Shown here in pieces: positions 34,474 to 43,845 of a stretch of 62,383 nt of DNA. A program made the translations under genes and the position numbers. Numbering within the stretch: the first letter of the stretch is position 1; each line of letters starts with the position of its first letter. Source of the stretch: CAYMCO01 sp964388955 (GTDB taxonomy: Bacteria > Chloroflexota > Anaerolineae > Anaerolineales > E44-bin32); the NCBI GenBank assembly GCA_964388955.1, contig CAYMCO010000034.1:1-62383 (forward strand), read 5' to 3'. Below the pieces are notes generated by a model. That model worked only from the letters and a program-made list of their open reading frames with translations. It searched no databases and was not told the DNA's origin.

Positions 34474-37137
34474 ATGACCTACATCAACTGGTTCGAGCAG
34501 CTTCGAGCGGAAGATGTCTCTTCGGTAGGCGGCAAGGGGGCCAACTTGGGCGAGATGGCCGGCGCCGGATTCCCGATCCCTCCCGGCTTCTGTCTCACTG
34601 CCCAGGCTTACAGAGAGTTCATTCGCGCCGCAGGCCTGCGCCGACCGATCACCGAAATCTTGGACTCCATGGCTTTGACGCCGGATCCTGACTTCGAGGC
34701 CACCAGCGCCCAGATTCGCGGATTGATCACATCCGGAGAATTCCCCGGTGAGATCGCTCTCCAGCTTCGACAGGCATACCGCCAACTCTGCAGAGGGTTC
34801 AAGGATGGGGGCGGCTTGGCAATCCCGGTCGCTGTTCGCTCCTCGGCAACTGCCGAAGACCTGCCAACTGCCTCCTTCGCCGGGCAGCAGGATACCTTCC
34901 TGAACGTTGTCGGGGAGGCGGATCTGCTTGCCCATGTGCAGCGCTGCTGGGCCTCCCTGTGGACTGCAAGGGCAATCTCATATCGCCAAAAGCAGGGCTT
35001 TGACCATCACCACGTGTATCTTGCTGTGGTTGTGCAGGCGATGATCCCTTCCGAAATCTCCGGGATTCTGTTCACCTCGAACCCCATCAGCGGCAATGCG
35101 GATGAGATGATCATCAACTTCAGCTATGGACTCGGCGAAGCGATTGTCTCCGGGCTTGTCACCCCAGATACCACGGTCATTTGCAAGAAAGAGAACCGCA
35201 TTCTCTCCCTAGAGCTGGGGGCCAAAGAAAAGATGATCGTGTACGCGGAACAAGGTGGGGTCGAGGAAAGAGATACGCCCCAGGGAATGCGGTCCCGCTC
35301 GGTCTTGACGCAGGGCCAACTGGGGGAATTGGCGGAGTTGGGACGCCGACTGGAAGCCCATTATGCTGTTCCGCAGGATGTGGAATGGGCCTGTGCATCA
35401 GGAAAGCTCTACCTGCTCCAGAGCCGGCCAATCACGACCATGGCCGCGCACGAGGAGGTGGACGAGGGGGATTACTACCGCACAATGTTTATTGAGATCT
35501 TCCCAGACCCGCTCTCGCCCTTGTTCCTCTCCGTCATCGAGCCCCTCTTCAAATCTATGCTGGATTTCACCTTTGAAGCCTGGGGGTTCCATGCCCCGCA
35601 GGAGGAGAGAGCGATAGGCGTCTTCTACAACCAACCCTATTTCAACCGCAGATACATCGAAAGAGCGCTCATGCCGCTGTCGCCTCCGGTGCGGGCACCG
35701 CTGACGGCGCAGATCGTCAATCCATTCTCGGAACACAATCAGGGCCCGAGCGGGGAGCTTTCACTGGCCTTCATCGGGATGCTCCTGCGTATGATCGGAT
35801 TCATCCATCGGTTCCCCAAGCAGCTCCCCGGGTTGCTGGAGCGGTACCACCAGGAGATTGAGAGAGTCTCCTCGCTGCCCCTGGAAACGCTGAGCGATCG
35901 GGAAATCGTGGCGGCTGTCCGACGCCTGGTCTTCGATTCCGGAATGCGACTGCTGAACCATGATTTTCTGATGATTGCGGTGATCGGGAGGACATATCGC
36001 CTGCTCTCGTCTTTGCTCAGGCGCAGGTATGTCACGGAAGCGGACGAGCTGTGCGCGAAGTTGATCTCCGGGGTGACGGGGAACGTAACCATGGAGACCA
36101 ACAAGCGGCTGTGGGATCTCGCCCAGATCGCAAAGGCCTCCCCCGCGGTCACCTCCCTTCTGCAGAAGCACGAGCCCGGTGACGTTCTCCCCCACCTGGA
36201 GCGGGATCCGGAGAGCAAGGCTTTCCTGGGCGCGCTGAGGCGGTTTCTCGAAGAGTATGGGCATCGCGAGATCCGGCTGGACATCCTGTATCCCACGTGG
36301 GTCGAAGATCCAACCCCCGTGCTTGCCTTTGTGCGCGCTTATCTCGATGCCGACGAGTCCCAGAGCCCACACGCACAGCAGCAGCGCTTGGTTAACGAGC
36401 GCGAGGTCCTGACAGCCACTGTGCTGCAGGAGTTGGAAAAGGGTCCCATGGGCCGCTTGCTGCTCTCCCCCCTGTTTCGCTGGCTATTGACCCAAAGCCA
36501 GGTTCACACGCGCGAGCGGGACACCATGCACTTCGAACTCACGCGCCTGTTCCCACCGTTCCGCCGCTTCCTGCTCGAACTCGGGGCACGCTGGAAGGGA
36601 ATGGGGCTACTCGGGCATCAGGAGGACATCTTCTTCATGAGTCTGGATGAATTGTCCGCCATGGCGGAAGATCCCACCCCTGCCCTTGATCTCGTCACCT
36701 CTCGGAGGGCAGAATACGAAGACAGCCAGAACCGACGCTGGCCGAACGCCGTCCTCGCCGGCCAGGAGATCTATTCCGAAACAGGCCTAGCGGAGGGGAC
36801 GGACGAGGATTTCCTGACCGGGATCGCCGGCAGCCCGGGAGTCGCCACCGGAGTTGCGCGCCTCATCCGAGGCCCCGAGGAATTTGGTCGGCTGGAAAAA
36901 GGGGATATCCTGGTTGCGCCGCTCACCAACCCGGTATGGACTCCGTTGTTCGCCATCGCCAGCGGCGTCATCACGGAGGTCGGCGGCATCCTTTCGCATG
37001 GTGCCATCGTCGCCCGCGAATACGGCATCCCGGCAGTCATGTCGCTTCCCGGCGCCACACGGCGAATATCTGAAGGGCAGACCATCACGGTCGATGGCAA
37101 CCATGGCAGGGTCTTCATGGCCACGGGAGGCGCCTGA
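34474..37137 (+). CDS. PEP synthase / rifampicin-phosphotransferase-like enzyme
   Basis: An 887-residue three-part enzyme. The N-terminal ATP-grasp domain (1-325) has VGGKGANLGEM, PPGFCLTAQAY, AVRSSATAEDLPTASFAGQQDT and LLQSRPIT. A long helical middle (about 340-770) follows, then a swivelling phospho-His domain with GGILSHGAIVAREYGIPAV (His about 842). It lacks the PEP-binding TIM barrel of true PEP synthase, and the domain order and N-terminal similarity fit rifampicin phosphotransferase, which transfers the beta phosphate of ATP to a small molecule. The real acceptor is unknown; its overlap with plsY-like and neighbouring acyltransferase genes suggests a lipid-related substrate (inference). 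ATG at 34474 with AAGGGACAAAGGG. The gap 34204-34473 has no gene. Confidence 0.87.
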   Translation: MTYINWFEQLRAEDVSSVGGKGANLGEMAGAGFPIPPGFCLTAQAYREFIRAAGLRRPITEILDSMALTPDPDFEATSAQIRGLITSGEFPGEIALQLRQAYRQLCRGFKDGGGLAIPVAVRSSATAEDLPTASFAGQQDTFLNVVGEADLLAHVQRCWASLWTARAISYRQKQGFDHHHVYLAVVVQAMIPSEISGILFTSNPISGNADEMIINFSYGLGEAIVSGLVTPDTTVICKKENRILSLELGAKEKMIVYAEQGGVEERDTPQGMRSRSVLTQGQLGELAELGRRLEAHYAVPQDVEWACASGKLYLLQSRPITTMAAHEEVDEGDYYRTMFIEIFPDPLSPLFLSVIEPLFKSMLDFTFEAWGFHAPQEERAIGVFYNQPYFNRRYIERALMPLSPPVRAPLTAQIVNPFSEHNQGPSGELSLAFIGMLLRMIGFIHRFPKQLPGLLERYHQEIERVSSLPLETLSDREIVAAVRRLVFDSGMRLLNHDFLMIAVIGRTYRLLSSLLRRRYVTEADELCAKLISGVTGNVTMETNKRLWDLAQIAKASPAVTSLLQKHEPGDVLPHLERDPESKAFLGALRRFLEEYGHREIRLDILYPTWVEDPTPVLAFVRAYLDADESQSPHAQQQRLVNEREVLTATVLQELEKGPMGRLLLSPLFRWLLTQSQVHTRERDTMHFELTRLFPPFRRFLLELGARWKGMGLLGHQEDIFFMSLDELSAMAEDPTPALDLVTSRRAEYEDSQNRRWPNAVLAGQEIYSETGLAEGTDEDFLTGIAGSPGVATGVARLIRGPEEFGRLEKGDILVAPLTNPVWTPLFAIASGVITEVGGILSHGAIVAREYGIPAVMSLPGATRRISEGQTITVDGNHGRVFMATGGA

Positions 37138-37751
37138 TGTGGAGAATCGTCGCGGCCTTCGGCGGCTACTTGCTCGGATCCATCCCGGTCGCCTGGATCG
37201 TCACCTATGTGGCAAAGCGGCAGGATCTGAGAAACCTGGGCAGCGGGAACGTCGGCGTCACCAATGCGGCCATCCAGGTGGCTCGCTGGGCCGGACTGCT
37301 GGTGTTCCTTTGTGAATTGGGAAAGGGCGCACTGGCCGCGCTGGTCCCCCGCTGGCTGGGCGCGGATACCGTGACGGCGTATATCTCCGTTTGCGGCGCC
37401 ATCCTGGGCACTCGCTGGCCGATCTGGCTGCGCCTAAGGGGCGGGCGGGGCAACTCAGCGGGAATAGGGGCGCTGTGTGTGCTCTCCTGGCCGGCGGTTC
37501 CCATGCTCGGAGGCATCTGGTTGGCGCTCCGACTTGCCACCAAGAGCCCCTTCATCGCCACAAGGGGGCTTTTGGTCAGCCTGCCCGTCGTGATTGCCCT
37601 CCTCGCCCGGTCCTGGCTGGCCGGTGGAGTCGGTTTGCTGATTTCCCTCGTCTACCTCTCCACCCATGATCAGGGGACGGATGACCACCTGTTGATCAAA
37701 GGCCGCTGGTCCAGCTTGATTGCCTTCCTCACCATGCCCCCTCGCAAGTAG
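37137..37751 (+). CDS. PlsY-like glycerol-3-phosphate acyltransferase family protein
   Basis: A 204-residue membrane protein with five or more hydrophobic segments. Motif 1 (DLRNLGSGNVGVTNAA) and the glycine-rich motif 2 (LRLRGGRGNSAG) of PlsY are recognisable, but motif 2 begins GTRWP, where PlsY normally has GHxxP. PlsY transfers acyl from acyl-phosphate to glycerol-3-phosphate. The changed residue and the genetic partner suggest a divergent paralogue with another acceptor. The ATG overlaps the stop of the preceding gene (ATGTGG after the TGA), so they are coupled. Confidence 0.8.
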   Translation: MWRIVAAFGGYLLGSIPVAWIVTYVAKRQDLRNLGSGNVGVTNAAIQVARWAGLLVFLCELGKGALAALVPRWLGADTVTAYISVCGAILGTRWPIWLRLRGGRGNSAGIGALCVLSWPAVPMLGGIWLALRLATKSPFIATRGLLVSLPVVIALLARSWLAGGVGLLISLVYLSTHDQGTDDHLLIKGRWSSLIAFLTMPPRK

Positions 37752-37947
37752 CCCACTCGCTCCCCCACCTTTCCCTACAGTGCCCGCTCCAATGCCGCCG
37801 GCAGCGAGGCGTCATAGACGCGGCCATAACGCCGCGCAAGACGAAAAGAAAACACCTTCCCGGTACCGTATGGGTGGAGTGCGCCAGCCCCCCCATATCT
37901 GCCCAACGCCACAGCGTCACTCTTCGAACAGGGCTTGGAGGTGTGTC

Positions 37948-38916
37948 ATGGATCTCATTCGCTTCGCCACGAGCCGGTGGGGCCCACCGCTGGCTGAGGG
38001 TCTCTGCAGACAACTGCCGGACGCATGTGCCCACAGCCTCGGCGATCAGATCGCTTCCACGGTGATACGAGATGTGGATCGACCTTTTATGCGCGCTTTG
38101 CACGGCAACCTGGCGGTGGCGATGGGCCTCGGCCATGATCATCCCAGGGTGCACTCCGCCGTTGAGCAGGCGTTGAGGAACTGCATCCATAGTTATATCG
38201 ACTACTTCCAGGCCGTGAAGGATGGAAAAGGTAAACTGCTGGGCAATTGCCGAATTGATCAATGCTTCTTGGAAGACGTTCGCAGGATCAGTGATAGCCA
38301 TCACGGCTTGATCCTGGTAGGCCCCCACACCTGCCACTTCGAAATCCTCATGCTCATACTGAGCGAGGTCATCCCAAATGCCATTGTCCTGAGCGCCACC
38401 GACCTTACTCCGGGTCGGAACGCAATGAATCGGCTGCGGAGGGAATCCGGTGTGGACATCCGGCCCATCTGCCCGGCATCTCTCCGGGATGGCATCCGTC
38501 GCCTGCGGCGGGGGGGCGTACTGGCCATGGCAACGGACATCCCGGACGATCGGGGCGAAGATCTGATCTTTTTCAATCGCCGGTGCCGTATGGCAATCGG
38601 GCATGTGCGCCTAGCCCAAATCACCAGCGCGGCCATAATGACCGTTTCGGCCATCCGGGTGGGGGATGGCCGATACCAAATCGGCGGGCAGATGATCCCT
38701 GCGCCTGCACCCGCCGAGGGCGGCAACTGCGCTCGAATCCTGTGGGCTCAGAGCACTCTGAAATGCACGGAGCAGTTCATCAGAGACCATCCCGGGGAAT
38801 GGATGCTGCCCGTGCCGATCTGGGGGCCTACAGCCGTGCTTCAGCGCCCAGAAGCGGCACAAACCATCTGGCCTCGCGGCGAACGGCAGGACGCCGTGCA
38901 GGTGCAAGCCAGGTAA
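37948..38916 (+). CDS. LpxL/HtrB-like lysophospholipid acyltransferase family protein
   Basis: A 322-residue protein with the acyltransferase HX4E motif in VGPHTCHFEIL (His127, Glu132), then LRDGIRRLRRGGVLAMATDIPDD and FFNRRCRMAIGHVRLAQ, typical of the lauroyl-acyltransferase family. There is no strong N-terminal membrane anchor. No lipid A genes are nearby, so the acceptor is probably another lipid or glycolipid. The ATG at 37948 has GGAGG upstream. It follows the PlsY-like gene by 196 nt; nothing else was seen in that gap. Confidence 0.8.
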   Translation: MDLIRFATSRWGPPLAEGLCRQLPDACAHSLGDQIASTVIRDVDRPFMRALHGNLAVAMGLGHDHPRVHSAVEQALRNCIHSYIDYFQAVKDGKGKLLGNCRIDQCFLEDVRRISDSHHGLILVGPHTCHFEILMLILSEVIPNAIVLSATDLTPGRNAMNRLRRESGVDIRPICPASLRDGIRRLRRGGVLAMATDIPDDRGEDLIFFNRRCRMAIGHVRLAQITSAAIMTVSAIRVGDGRYQIGGQMIPAPAPAEGGNCARILWAQSTLKCTEQFIRDHPGEWMLPVPIWGPTAVLQRPEAAQTIWPRGERQDAVQVQAR

Positions 38917-39156
38917 CATGCCCCCGCCTGGCAACGCCGGTCACGGGGAGTCGATAGGAGGGAAGATCAGGATGGCGAGAGTCCAGAAATGCGTATACCA
39001 TAGGCTACCTTTCGCCGGGCTCGGCGCGCCGATCAAGGGGGGGCGCCTCACAACTCTGTCCATACCCAATTATGGGCAATCCGATCCGCATCGCGGCCCG
39101 CCAGATCTGCTCTGAATGTTCTATGACAAGGGACGGAACCCTGGGAGGATATCGCG

Positions 39157-39969
39157 ATGCGAGAGAGGCTATGGATTCTGGCGGCTGCTTCTGCGGTTAC
39201 GTTGGCTGCCGCCGCGTGCGCCGGCCTCCAGGCGGTCGCTCCAGTTCAAACCACCGCCACGGTCGGGGAGACACAAACGATCACCGCGACGAGGACTCCA
39301 GCGGCCACCGAGACTCCCCTGCCCTCATACACGCCCCTACCGAGCCCCACCCCGACTCCCGCGCCGCCGACCTCCACCGTCACCCCCTCACATCCCATTC
39401 GAGTGTTTGACGATTTCAGCACGAGCAACGGCACCTGGTACGGGTGTGAGCGGTGCGAGGTGGTGGGTGGCATGCTGCACCTGGGAAAATACCCGGCGGA
39501 AGGGGCCGACATGCCGCACGTTGCCTATTGTGAGATGTGCGGGCAGCCTATCAACTACCGCATGGCCGTGGATACCTCGTACCAGGAGGGAGTCAATCAA
39601 CCCGGCCGAGGCTACGGTTTCGTAGTCAAGCTCACCGATGAATATCTGATGCTGCTGGAAATCTCGACATACCAGGATGTCATCTTCTGGAAATGCGATC
39701 ATTACAACTGTGAATTCCTCGACGGTAAGTTCTCGGGCTACGTGCAGGTCATTCCCGAGGGCTCGATGAACCGGATCGAAGTTGAGTTCATCGATACGGG
39801 CCATGGGACGGCCGACATATACTGCCGGGTGAACGGCCACAACGTGCTGGTGCTGTGGAATCAACCCGCCGATCCCGGATACGTCGGCCTCGAGCTCTAC
39901 GGGCACAGTCTGGAGATCGCCTATGACAACTTCGAATTCGAGGAATATGAGCCCTTCGGTGCTGACTGA
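39157..39969 (+). CDS. Secreted lipoprotein with Thr/Pro linker and beta-sandwich-like domain
   Basis: A 270-residue exported protein. The signal ends in a lipobox-like AAAC, followed by a Thr/Pro/Ser-rich linker (about 30-80) and a domain beginning RVFDDFSTSNGTWYGCE that resembles laminin-G/DUF1080-type beta sandwiches. Several Cys residues (CERCE, CEMCGQ, CDHYNCE) could form disulfides or bind metal. I cannot name a ligand. GGGAGG precedes the ATG. The upstream gap 38917-39156 has no supported gene. Confidence 0.75.
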   Translation: MRERLWILAAASAVTLAAAACAGLQAVAPVQTTATVGETQTITATRTPAATETPLPSYTPLPSPTPTPAPPTSTVTPSHPIRVFDDFSTSNGTWYGCERCEVVGGMLHLGKYPAEGADMPHVAYCEMCGQPINYRMAVDTSYQEGVNQPGRGYGFVVKLTDEYLMLLEISTYQDVIFWKCDHYNCEFLDGKFSGYVQVIPEGSMNRIEVEFIDTGHGTADIYCRVNGHNVLVLWNQPADPGYVGLELYGHSLEIAYDNFEFEEYEPFGAD

Positions 39970-40036
39970 TATTCGCCCAGCAGCTGCGGCTCGGCCATAG
40001 ATATCTGATACAGGCAGCGGCCTGGGGAGGAAGAGG

Positions 40037-40690
40037 ATGAGACGACTATGGGCTTGGGTCGCTGGGGCCCTGGCGTTGGTGCTCATCGCCAGCGGCGCAT
40101 TCGGATACCTCTTGGCAGCGCGGTATTCAAGCCTCCTGGAAATCGAGACCCGGGAAAAGGACCTGCTGTTGGCGCAGAAGGATGCACTTACCGACCAGCT
40201 TGGCGACCTTGAGGTCGAACTCGAAGCCATGCAGTCTCAACAGCTCTCTTTGGACGAAGAACTGCAAACACTGACAGCCACAACGGCCTCTCTGCAGGAC
40301 ACCGCTCGCGACGCCGCCAGCACGATCAGCCAGCTCCGAAGAAGCCTCGAAGAATATGAAGCAGCCTTGCAGGCGAACGAGGACTTGCTGAGCTGTGGAT
40401 TTGATGAACTGAGCTTCGATTACACAGATGATCAGAGCGTCTCAGTTGATTTGGGGATCTGGGTGGCCGAAATCATGGGGCCGGTGCACCACGTCGAATG
40501 GTACCCCTTGTGGAATGACGATTCGACATCGATGCATCTCTACCGAAGCGGTGAGAATGCCACCTACTTCATCGTCTTCTTCAGCGATTCGCCTGAGGAG
40601 TCAGTGGAAGGTATCTTCTGGATCGCGGGCAGCTGCTGGCTCGATCGACCCTACGATGCGTTCGCGCCCACCGCGGACGGCCACGTGTGA
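40037..40690 (+). CDS. Hypothetical membrane-anchored coiled-coil protein
   Basis: A 217-residue protein not matched to a known family. A single N-terminal membrane helix (about 7-29) is followed by a long coiled coil (35-120, with repeated Leu/Glu heptads) and a C-terminal acidic globular part with Trp and two Cys. It starts 67 nt after the lipoprotein gene and is followed by an LCP-family gene, so a cell-envelope role is plausible. Confidence 0.7.
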   Translation: MRRLWAWVAGALALVLIASGAFGYLLAARYSSLLEIETREKDLLLAQKDALTDQLGDLEVELEAMQSQQLSLDEELQTLTATTASLQDTARDAASTISQLRRSLEEYEAALQANEDLLSCGFDELSFDYTDDQSVSVDLGIWVAEIMGPVHHVEWYPLWNDDSTSMHLYRSGENATYFIVFFSDSPEESVEGIFWIAGSCWLDRPYDAFAPTADGHV

Positions 40691-40808
40691 CAGCTCCGGC
40701 AACGGGCACCCTCTCCTTGATGTCCCTTGCATGAGGACTACATATCACATGCTCACGGCTTGCGCCGTGAAGCAACCCGGATTGCGTCGCCCGCCCCACG
40801 CTGGCCCG

Positions 40809-40837
40809 TTAGCGATTTCGCGGGAGTCGGGTAGAAT
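40809..40837 (+). promoter_or_regulatory. Putative promoter of the LCP-family gene
   Basis: TTAGCG (40809-40814), 17-nt spacer, TAGAAT (40832-40837), about 45 nt before the TTG start. Confidence 0.5.
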
Positions 40838-40881
40838 CCGCCTCGAGCAGAGCGAGGGAAGATCGAGAAGGGTCATTTCTC

Positions 40882-42075
40882 TTGAGAAAGACAGAGCCAG
40901 AGCAGCCGCGCAATAATCGAGGACCCATGCTGGGCGCCTTCTTGGCTGTGGCGCTTACCGCAGGGATTATCTTGACGTGGAGAGCCATTTCGCAGGAACT
41001 GAACCGGCCGCTGGGCCCAACACTGCAACCGATCCCCATCACAGCATCGACCGGGACCCCGCCGCAAGGCGAGCGGATCGAGGCCGGGCAGGCAATTCCC
41101 CTCGCCTCGCAGACACCACCGTCCCCGACCGAAGAGCCGCCCACAAGCTGCGGCGGCCCTGAAGAGATGCTGATCCTGGTGGTGGGCGCAGACACCAAGA
41201 CCGGTTATGGGGGTGCGCACGCCGATGCCATCCGGATTGTAAAGGTCGACTTTGCCACGGGCCGGGTTTCGATACTGGCGATCCCCAGGGATATCTGGGT
41301 CCCAGTGGACCGTCTGGAGGATCAGCACATCAGCGAGGGGCGGATCGGGACCGTTTTCCACTGGGGAGGGGCGTTCCTCGGCTGGGACCAGGGGCCGTCC
41401 TTGCTGGCCGAGACGCTCTACGACAACTTCGGCTTGGCGGTGGACCACTACATCGCCGTCAATAAACGCAGCTTCGCCAAGGGGATCAATGCCCTGGGAG
41501 GGGTGGACGTCTGCCTCCCCGAACCCGTCTACCGATGGACCAGAGAGACGCCCTTCCTTGACGAGGGATGCAGCCGTCTATCCGGGGCGGAAGCGATGTG
41601 GCTGAACCGGATTCGCGTGCCCTACAGCGATCTACAGCGCATTGATCGCCAGAACCGCTTTCTGCTCGATTTACGAGCGACTCTGCTGCGCCCAGGCACG
41701 TTGAAGGCACTACCGGATATGGTTTCGGCCTTTCGGGAGGGTATCTTGACCGATTTGAGCAAATCTCAAATCGCCAGTTTGCTGTGCATGATCCCGAGAG
41801 TTCAACTACAAGACATCACGTTTTTCACGACGGACCAGAAGCTGCTCACGCCTGTCACGTTGACCTCCGGAGCGGAGGTTTTCCAGCCTGACTTCGATGG
41901 CATACGGAGGTATGTGAACGACTTCTTGCACGACCGGTTGGATGCCGAGTTGCAGGGGCCCCTGTCCGGCGCCTCTGAGTACGGACGAATCCTTCGATAC
42001 CTCGGGGTTGAACCCATCCTGATTGTGCCAAGGCACGCCCCCGAGACAAAGCGTAGCGGCCGTATCAATCACTAG
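40882..42075 (+). CDS. LytR-CpsA-Psr (LCP) family cell-wall ligase-like protein
   Basis: A 397-residue protein of the family that attaches polymers to peptidoglycan. An N-terminal membrane helix (about 17-35) and a Pro/Thr-rich stalk lead to the LCP domain from about residue 90: LILVVGADTK, HADAIRIVKVDFATGRVSIL and AIPRDIWVPV carry the conserved Asp/Arg. INALGGVDVCLPEPVYR and RIDRQNRFLLDL fit the domain end. The start is TTG at 40882 or ATG at 40927, both before the helix or at it. No teichoic acid genes are near. Confidence 0.88.
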   Translation: MRKTEPEQPRNNRGPMLGAFLAVALTAGIILTWRAISQELNRPLGPTLQPIPITASTGTPPQGERIEAGQAIPLASQTPPSPTEEPPTSCGGPEEMLILVVGADTKTGYGGAHADAIRIVKVDFATGRVSILAIPRDIWVPVDRLEDQHISEGRIGTVFHWGGAFLGWDQGPSLLAETLYDNFGLAVDHYIAVNKRSFAKGINALGGVDVCLPEPVYRWTRETPFLDEGCSRLSGAEAMWLNRIRVPYSDLQRIDRQNRFLLDLRATLLRPGTLKALPDMVSAFREGILTDLSKSQIASLLCMIPRVQLQDITFFTTDQKLLTPVTLTSGAEVFQPDFDGIRRYVNDFLHDRLDAELQGPLSGASEYGRILRYLGVEPILIVPRHAPETKRSGRINH

Positions 42076-42104
42076 ACTGGGCAGCAACGCCCACGGGTGA
42101 GATC

Positions 42105-42854
42105 ATGGACCACAAACGTGAGCGGGAGCTTACGGCCTATTTCTACAGCCTCTTTCAAGGGGAAGGCTGGGTTCTGAAACGCGAGCTCTTCGCCTCCACG
42201 CTGGACATGATGCTCATGCTCAGTGAGCAGGCCGAGCGGGGGATGCGCATCCTGGATGTCGGCGCTGGTGAGTCGAAATACCGACCATTCTTTCCAGATT
42301 CTGAGTATCTGGGGCTTGATCTCGCCGTTGGGGAAGCGGACTTCGGCGGCCTGGATGCCATCGCCGACGCCCACCACATCCCCTTAGCGGGTGGTTGCGC
42401 GGACATGGTGCTGCTCATGGTGGTTCTCGAACATGTGCAGAACCCGCTCCAGGTGCTGCGCGAGTGCCGCCGGGTGCTTCGGGAAGGGGGCAGACTGGTG
42501 GCCTTGGTCCCGCTGACTCGTCCGGAGCATCAAGCCCCCTATGACTTCTTCCGCTTCACGCGCTACGGGGCCGCGCATCTGGTGCACGAGGCCGGCTTTC
42601 GGGTGGATCACCTGGAGCCGAGCAACGGCGCGCTGATGACCGTCCTACACTACAGCACCACCTTCTGGCTCCGCATTTGCCGTTCCCGGCTGGTGCCCAC
42701 CCGCCCACTGAAGGCCGCCCTGGCCTTCGGGGTGCGCCAGGTTGTGCTGAGGGGACTGCTCCCCGTGGTGCGCTTTGTGGAGCGCCGCAAGCGCCACGAG
42801 AGCTTCCCGATCTATTTCAATTTGATTGCGGAAGCGGTCGGGTCACCTCGATGA
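42105..42854 (+). CDS. Class I SAM-dependent methyltransferase
   Basis: A 249-residue protein with the Rossmann methyltransferase core: motif I ILDVGAGESKY, acidic strand-2 end YLGLDLAVG, and DMVLLMVVLEHVQNP with RVLREGGRLVALVPL (motif IV to post-IV). The C-terminal third is hydrophobic/basic and may touch the membrane. The acceptor is unknown. It lies 29 nt after the LCP gene and may act on an envelope component. Confidence 0.82.
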   Translation: MDHKRERELTAYFYSLFQGEGWVLKRELFASTLDMMLMLSEQAERGMRILDVGAGESKYRPFFPDSEYLGLDLAVGEADFGGLDAIADAHHIPLAGGCADMVLLMVVLEHVQNPLQVLRECRRVLREGGRLVALVPLTRPEHQAPYDFFRFTRYGAAHLVHEAGFRVDHLEPSNGALMTVLHYSTTFWLRICRSRLVPTRPLKAALAFGVRQVVLRGLLPVVRFVERRKRHESFPIYFNLIAEAVGSPR

Positions 42855-42877
42855 GTATCGTGGGGAGCGCGCTCTGC

Positions 42878-43030
42878 TTTCAGCGCTCAGCATTCGGCTT
42901 TCGGCTCGTCAGCAAGAAGCCGCAACGAGACTCCGTCAAATATGCAGTCTCAGACCGATGGCAGACGGCTGATTGCTGAGAGCGACCATTAATTCTGCAA
43001 CCCTTCACAGACTTGCGGCATGCGCAATCG
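42878..43030. repeat. Heptamer-periodic intergenic repeats
   Basis: Degenerate 7-nt units such as TTCAGCG, CTCAGCA, TTCGGCT, TTCGGCT near 42880-42915. Further on, the 14-mer GCGGCATGCGCAAT (43015-43028) recurs exactly at 52559-52572. The gap separates the convergent methyltransferase and etfB genes and has no gene. Confidence 0.5.
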
Positions 43031-43044
43031 CAGATGCATGCCGG

Positions 43045-43845
43045 TCAGGTCATGTGCGCGGCCAGAATCACCGCCAAGCGCTCGGCGAGCTCGTCCGTGG
43101 ACCCGGAGAGAAACTCCTTCCGTCGCTCGCGGGTGCTCGCCTCCTCCAACCCAGCGACGCTGGTGGGAGAGCCCGCATCTCCAACCCGGTCAGGCTCGAC
43201 ATCCAAATCACCCGCCCCCCAGATTGTCAGAGACGGCTCGTCAAATACCCGCGCCTTGCACTCAAAGTCCATGAAGCGTGGTTCATTGCAGGCAGTCTGG
43301 ATGGAGAGCACAGCGGGTATTGGCGCCTCCAAGATCTCGTACCCGCCCGGCAGCTCTCGTCGCGCCATGACCACCTGCCGAGAGAGGTCCAGGCTCACTT
43401 CGCTGGCAAGTGTGACCTGCGGGATATCCAACCATTCCGCCAGACCCGCCGGGACTTGGCCCGTCGCCCCGTCCGAGGATTCCTCTCCACATATGATCAA
43501 GTTCACCGGGCCCATCTTTCGGATCCCTTGCGCCAGCGTGTAGGTCGTCGCGAGCGTGTCCGCGCCCGCGAATTGGCGATCGCTGAGCAAATAGAGATCA
43601 TCTGCCCCCATCGCGAGCCCGACCTTCAAGAATTCAACCACGAAGGCGGGCCCCATCGAGAGGACGGAAATGCGGCCCCCGTGCCGGTCCTTGAGCCGCA
43701 GCGCGACCTCCAGGGCGTTCATATCGGGCGGGTTGATCTCCGAGCGCACCCCCTCCCTCCGGAGACGCCCGGTCTTGGGTTCCACCCGGATCTCCTCGGG
43801 CTTCGGGACGACCTTCGCACAAACCACGCAGTGCAACTCAGACAT
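43045..43845 (-). CDS. etfB: Electron transfer flavoprotein beta subunit
   Basis: A 266-residue ETF beta subunit with N-terminal HCVVCAKVVPKPEEIRV, the NPPDMNALEVALRLKD block, GADDLYLLSDRQFAGADTLAT and SSDGATGQVPAGLAEWL. With EtfA it binds FAD and passes electrons between a dehydrogenase and a membrane or soluble acceptor. Whether it is the bifurcating type cannot be settled by eye. The ATG at 43845 lies inside the end of etfA (short overlap), and it is the last gene of the KOR-Hdr-Etf operon. Confidence 0.92.
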   Translation of the reverse strand: MSELHCVVCAKVVPKPEEIRVEPKTGRLRREGVRSEINPPDMNALEVALRLKDRHGGRISVLSMGPAFVVEFLKVGLAMGADDLYLLSDRQFAGADTLATTYTLAQGIRKMGPVNLIICGEESSDGATGQVPAGLAEWLDIPQVTLASEVSLDLSRQVVMARRELPGGYEILEAPIPAVLSIQTACNEPRFMDFECKARVFDEPSLTIWGAGDLDVEPDRVGDAGSPTSVAGLEEASTRERRKEFLSGSTDELAERLAVILAAHMT

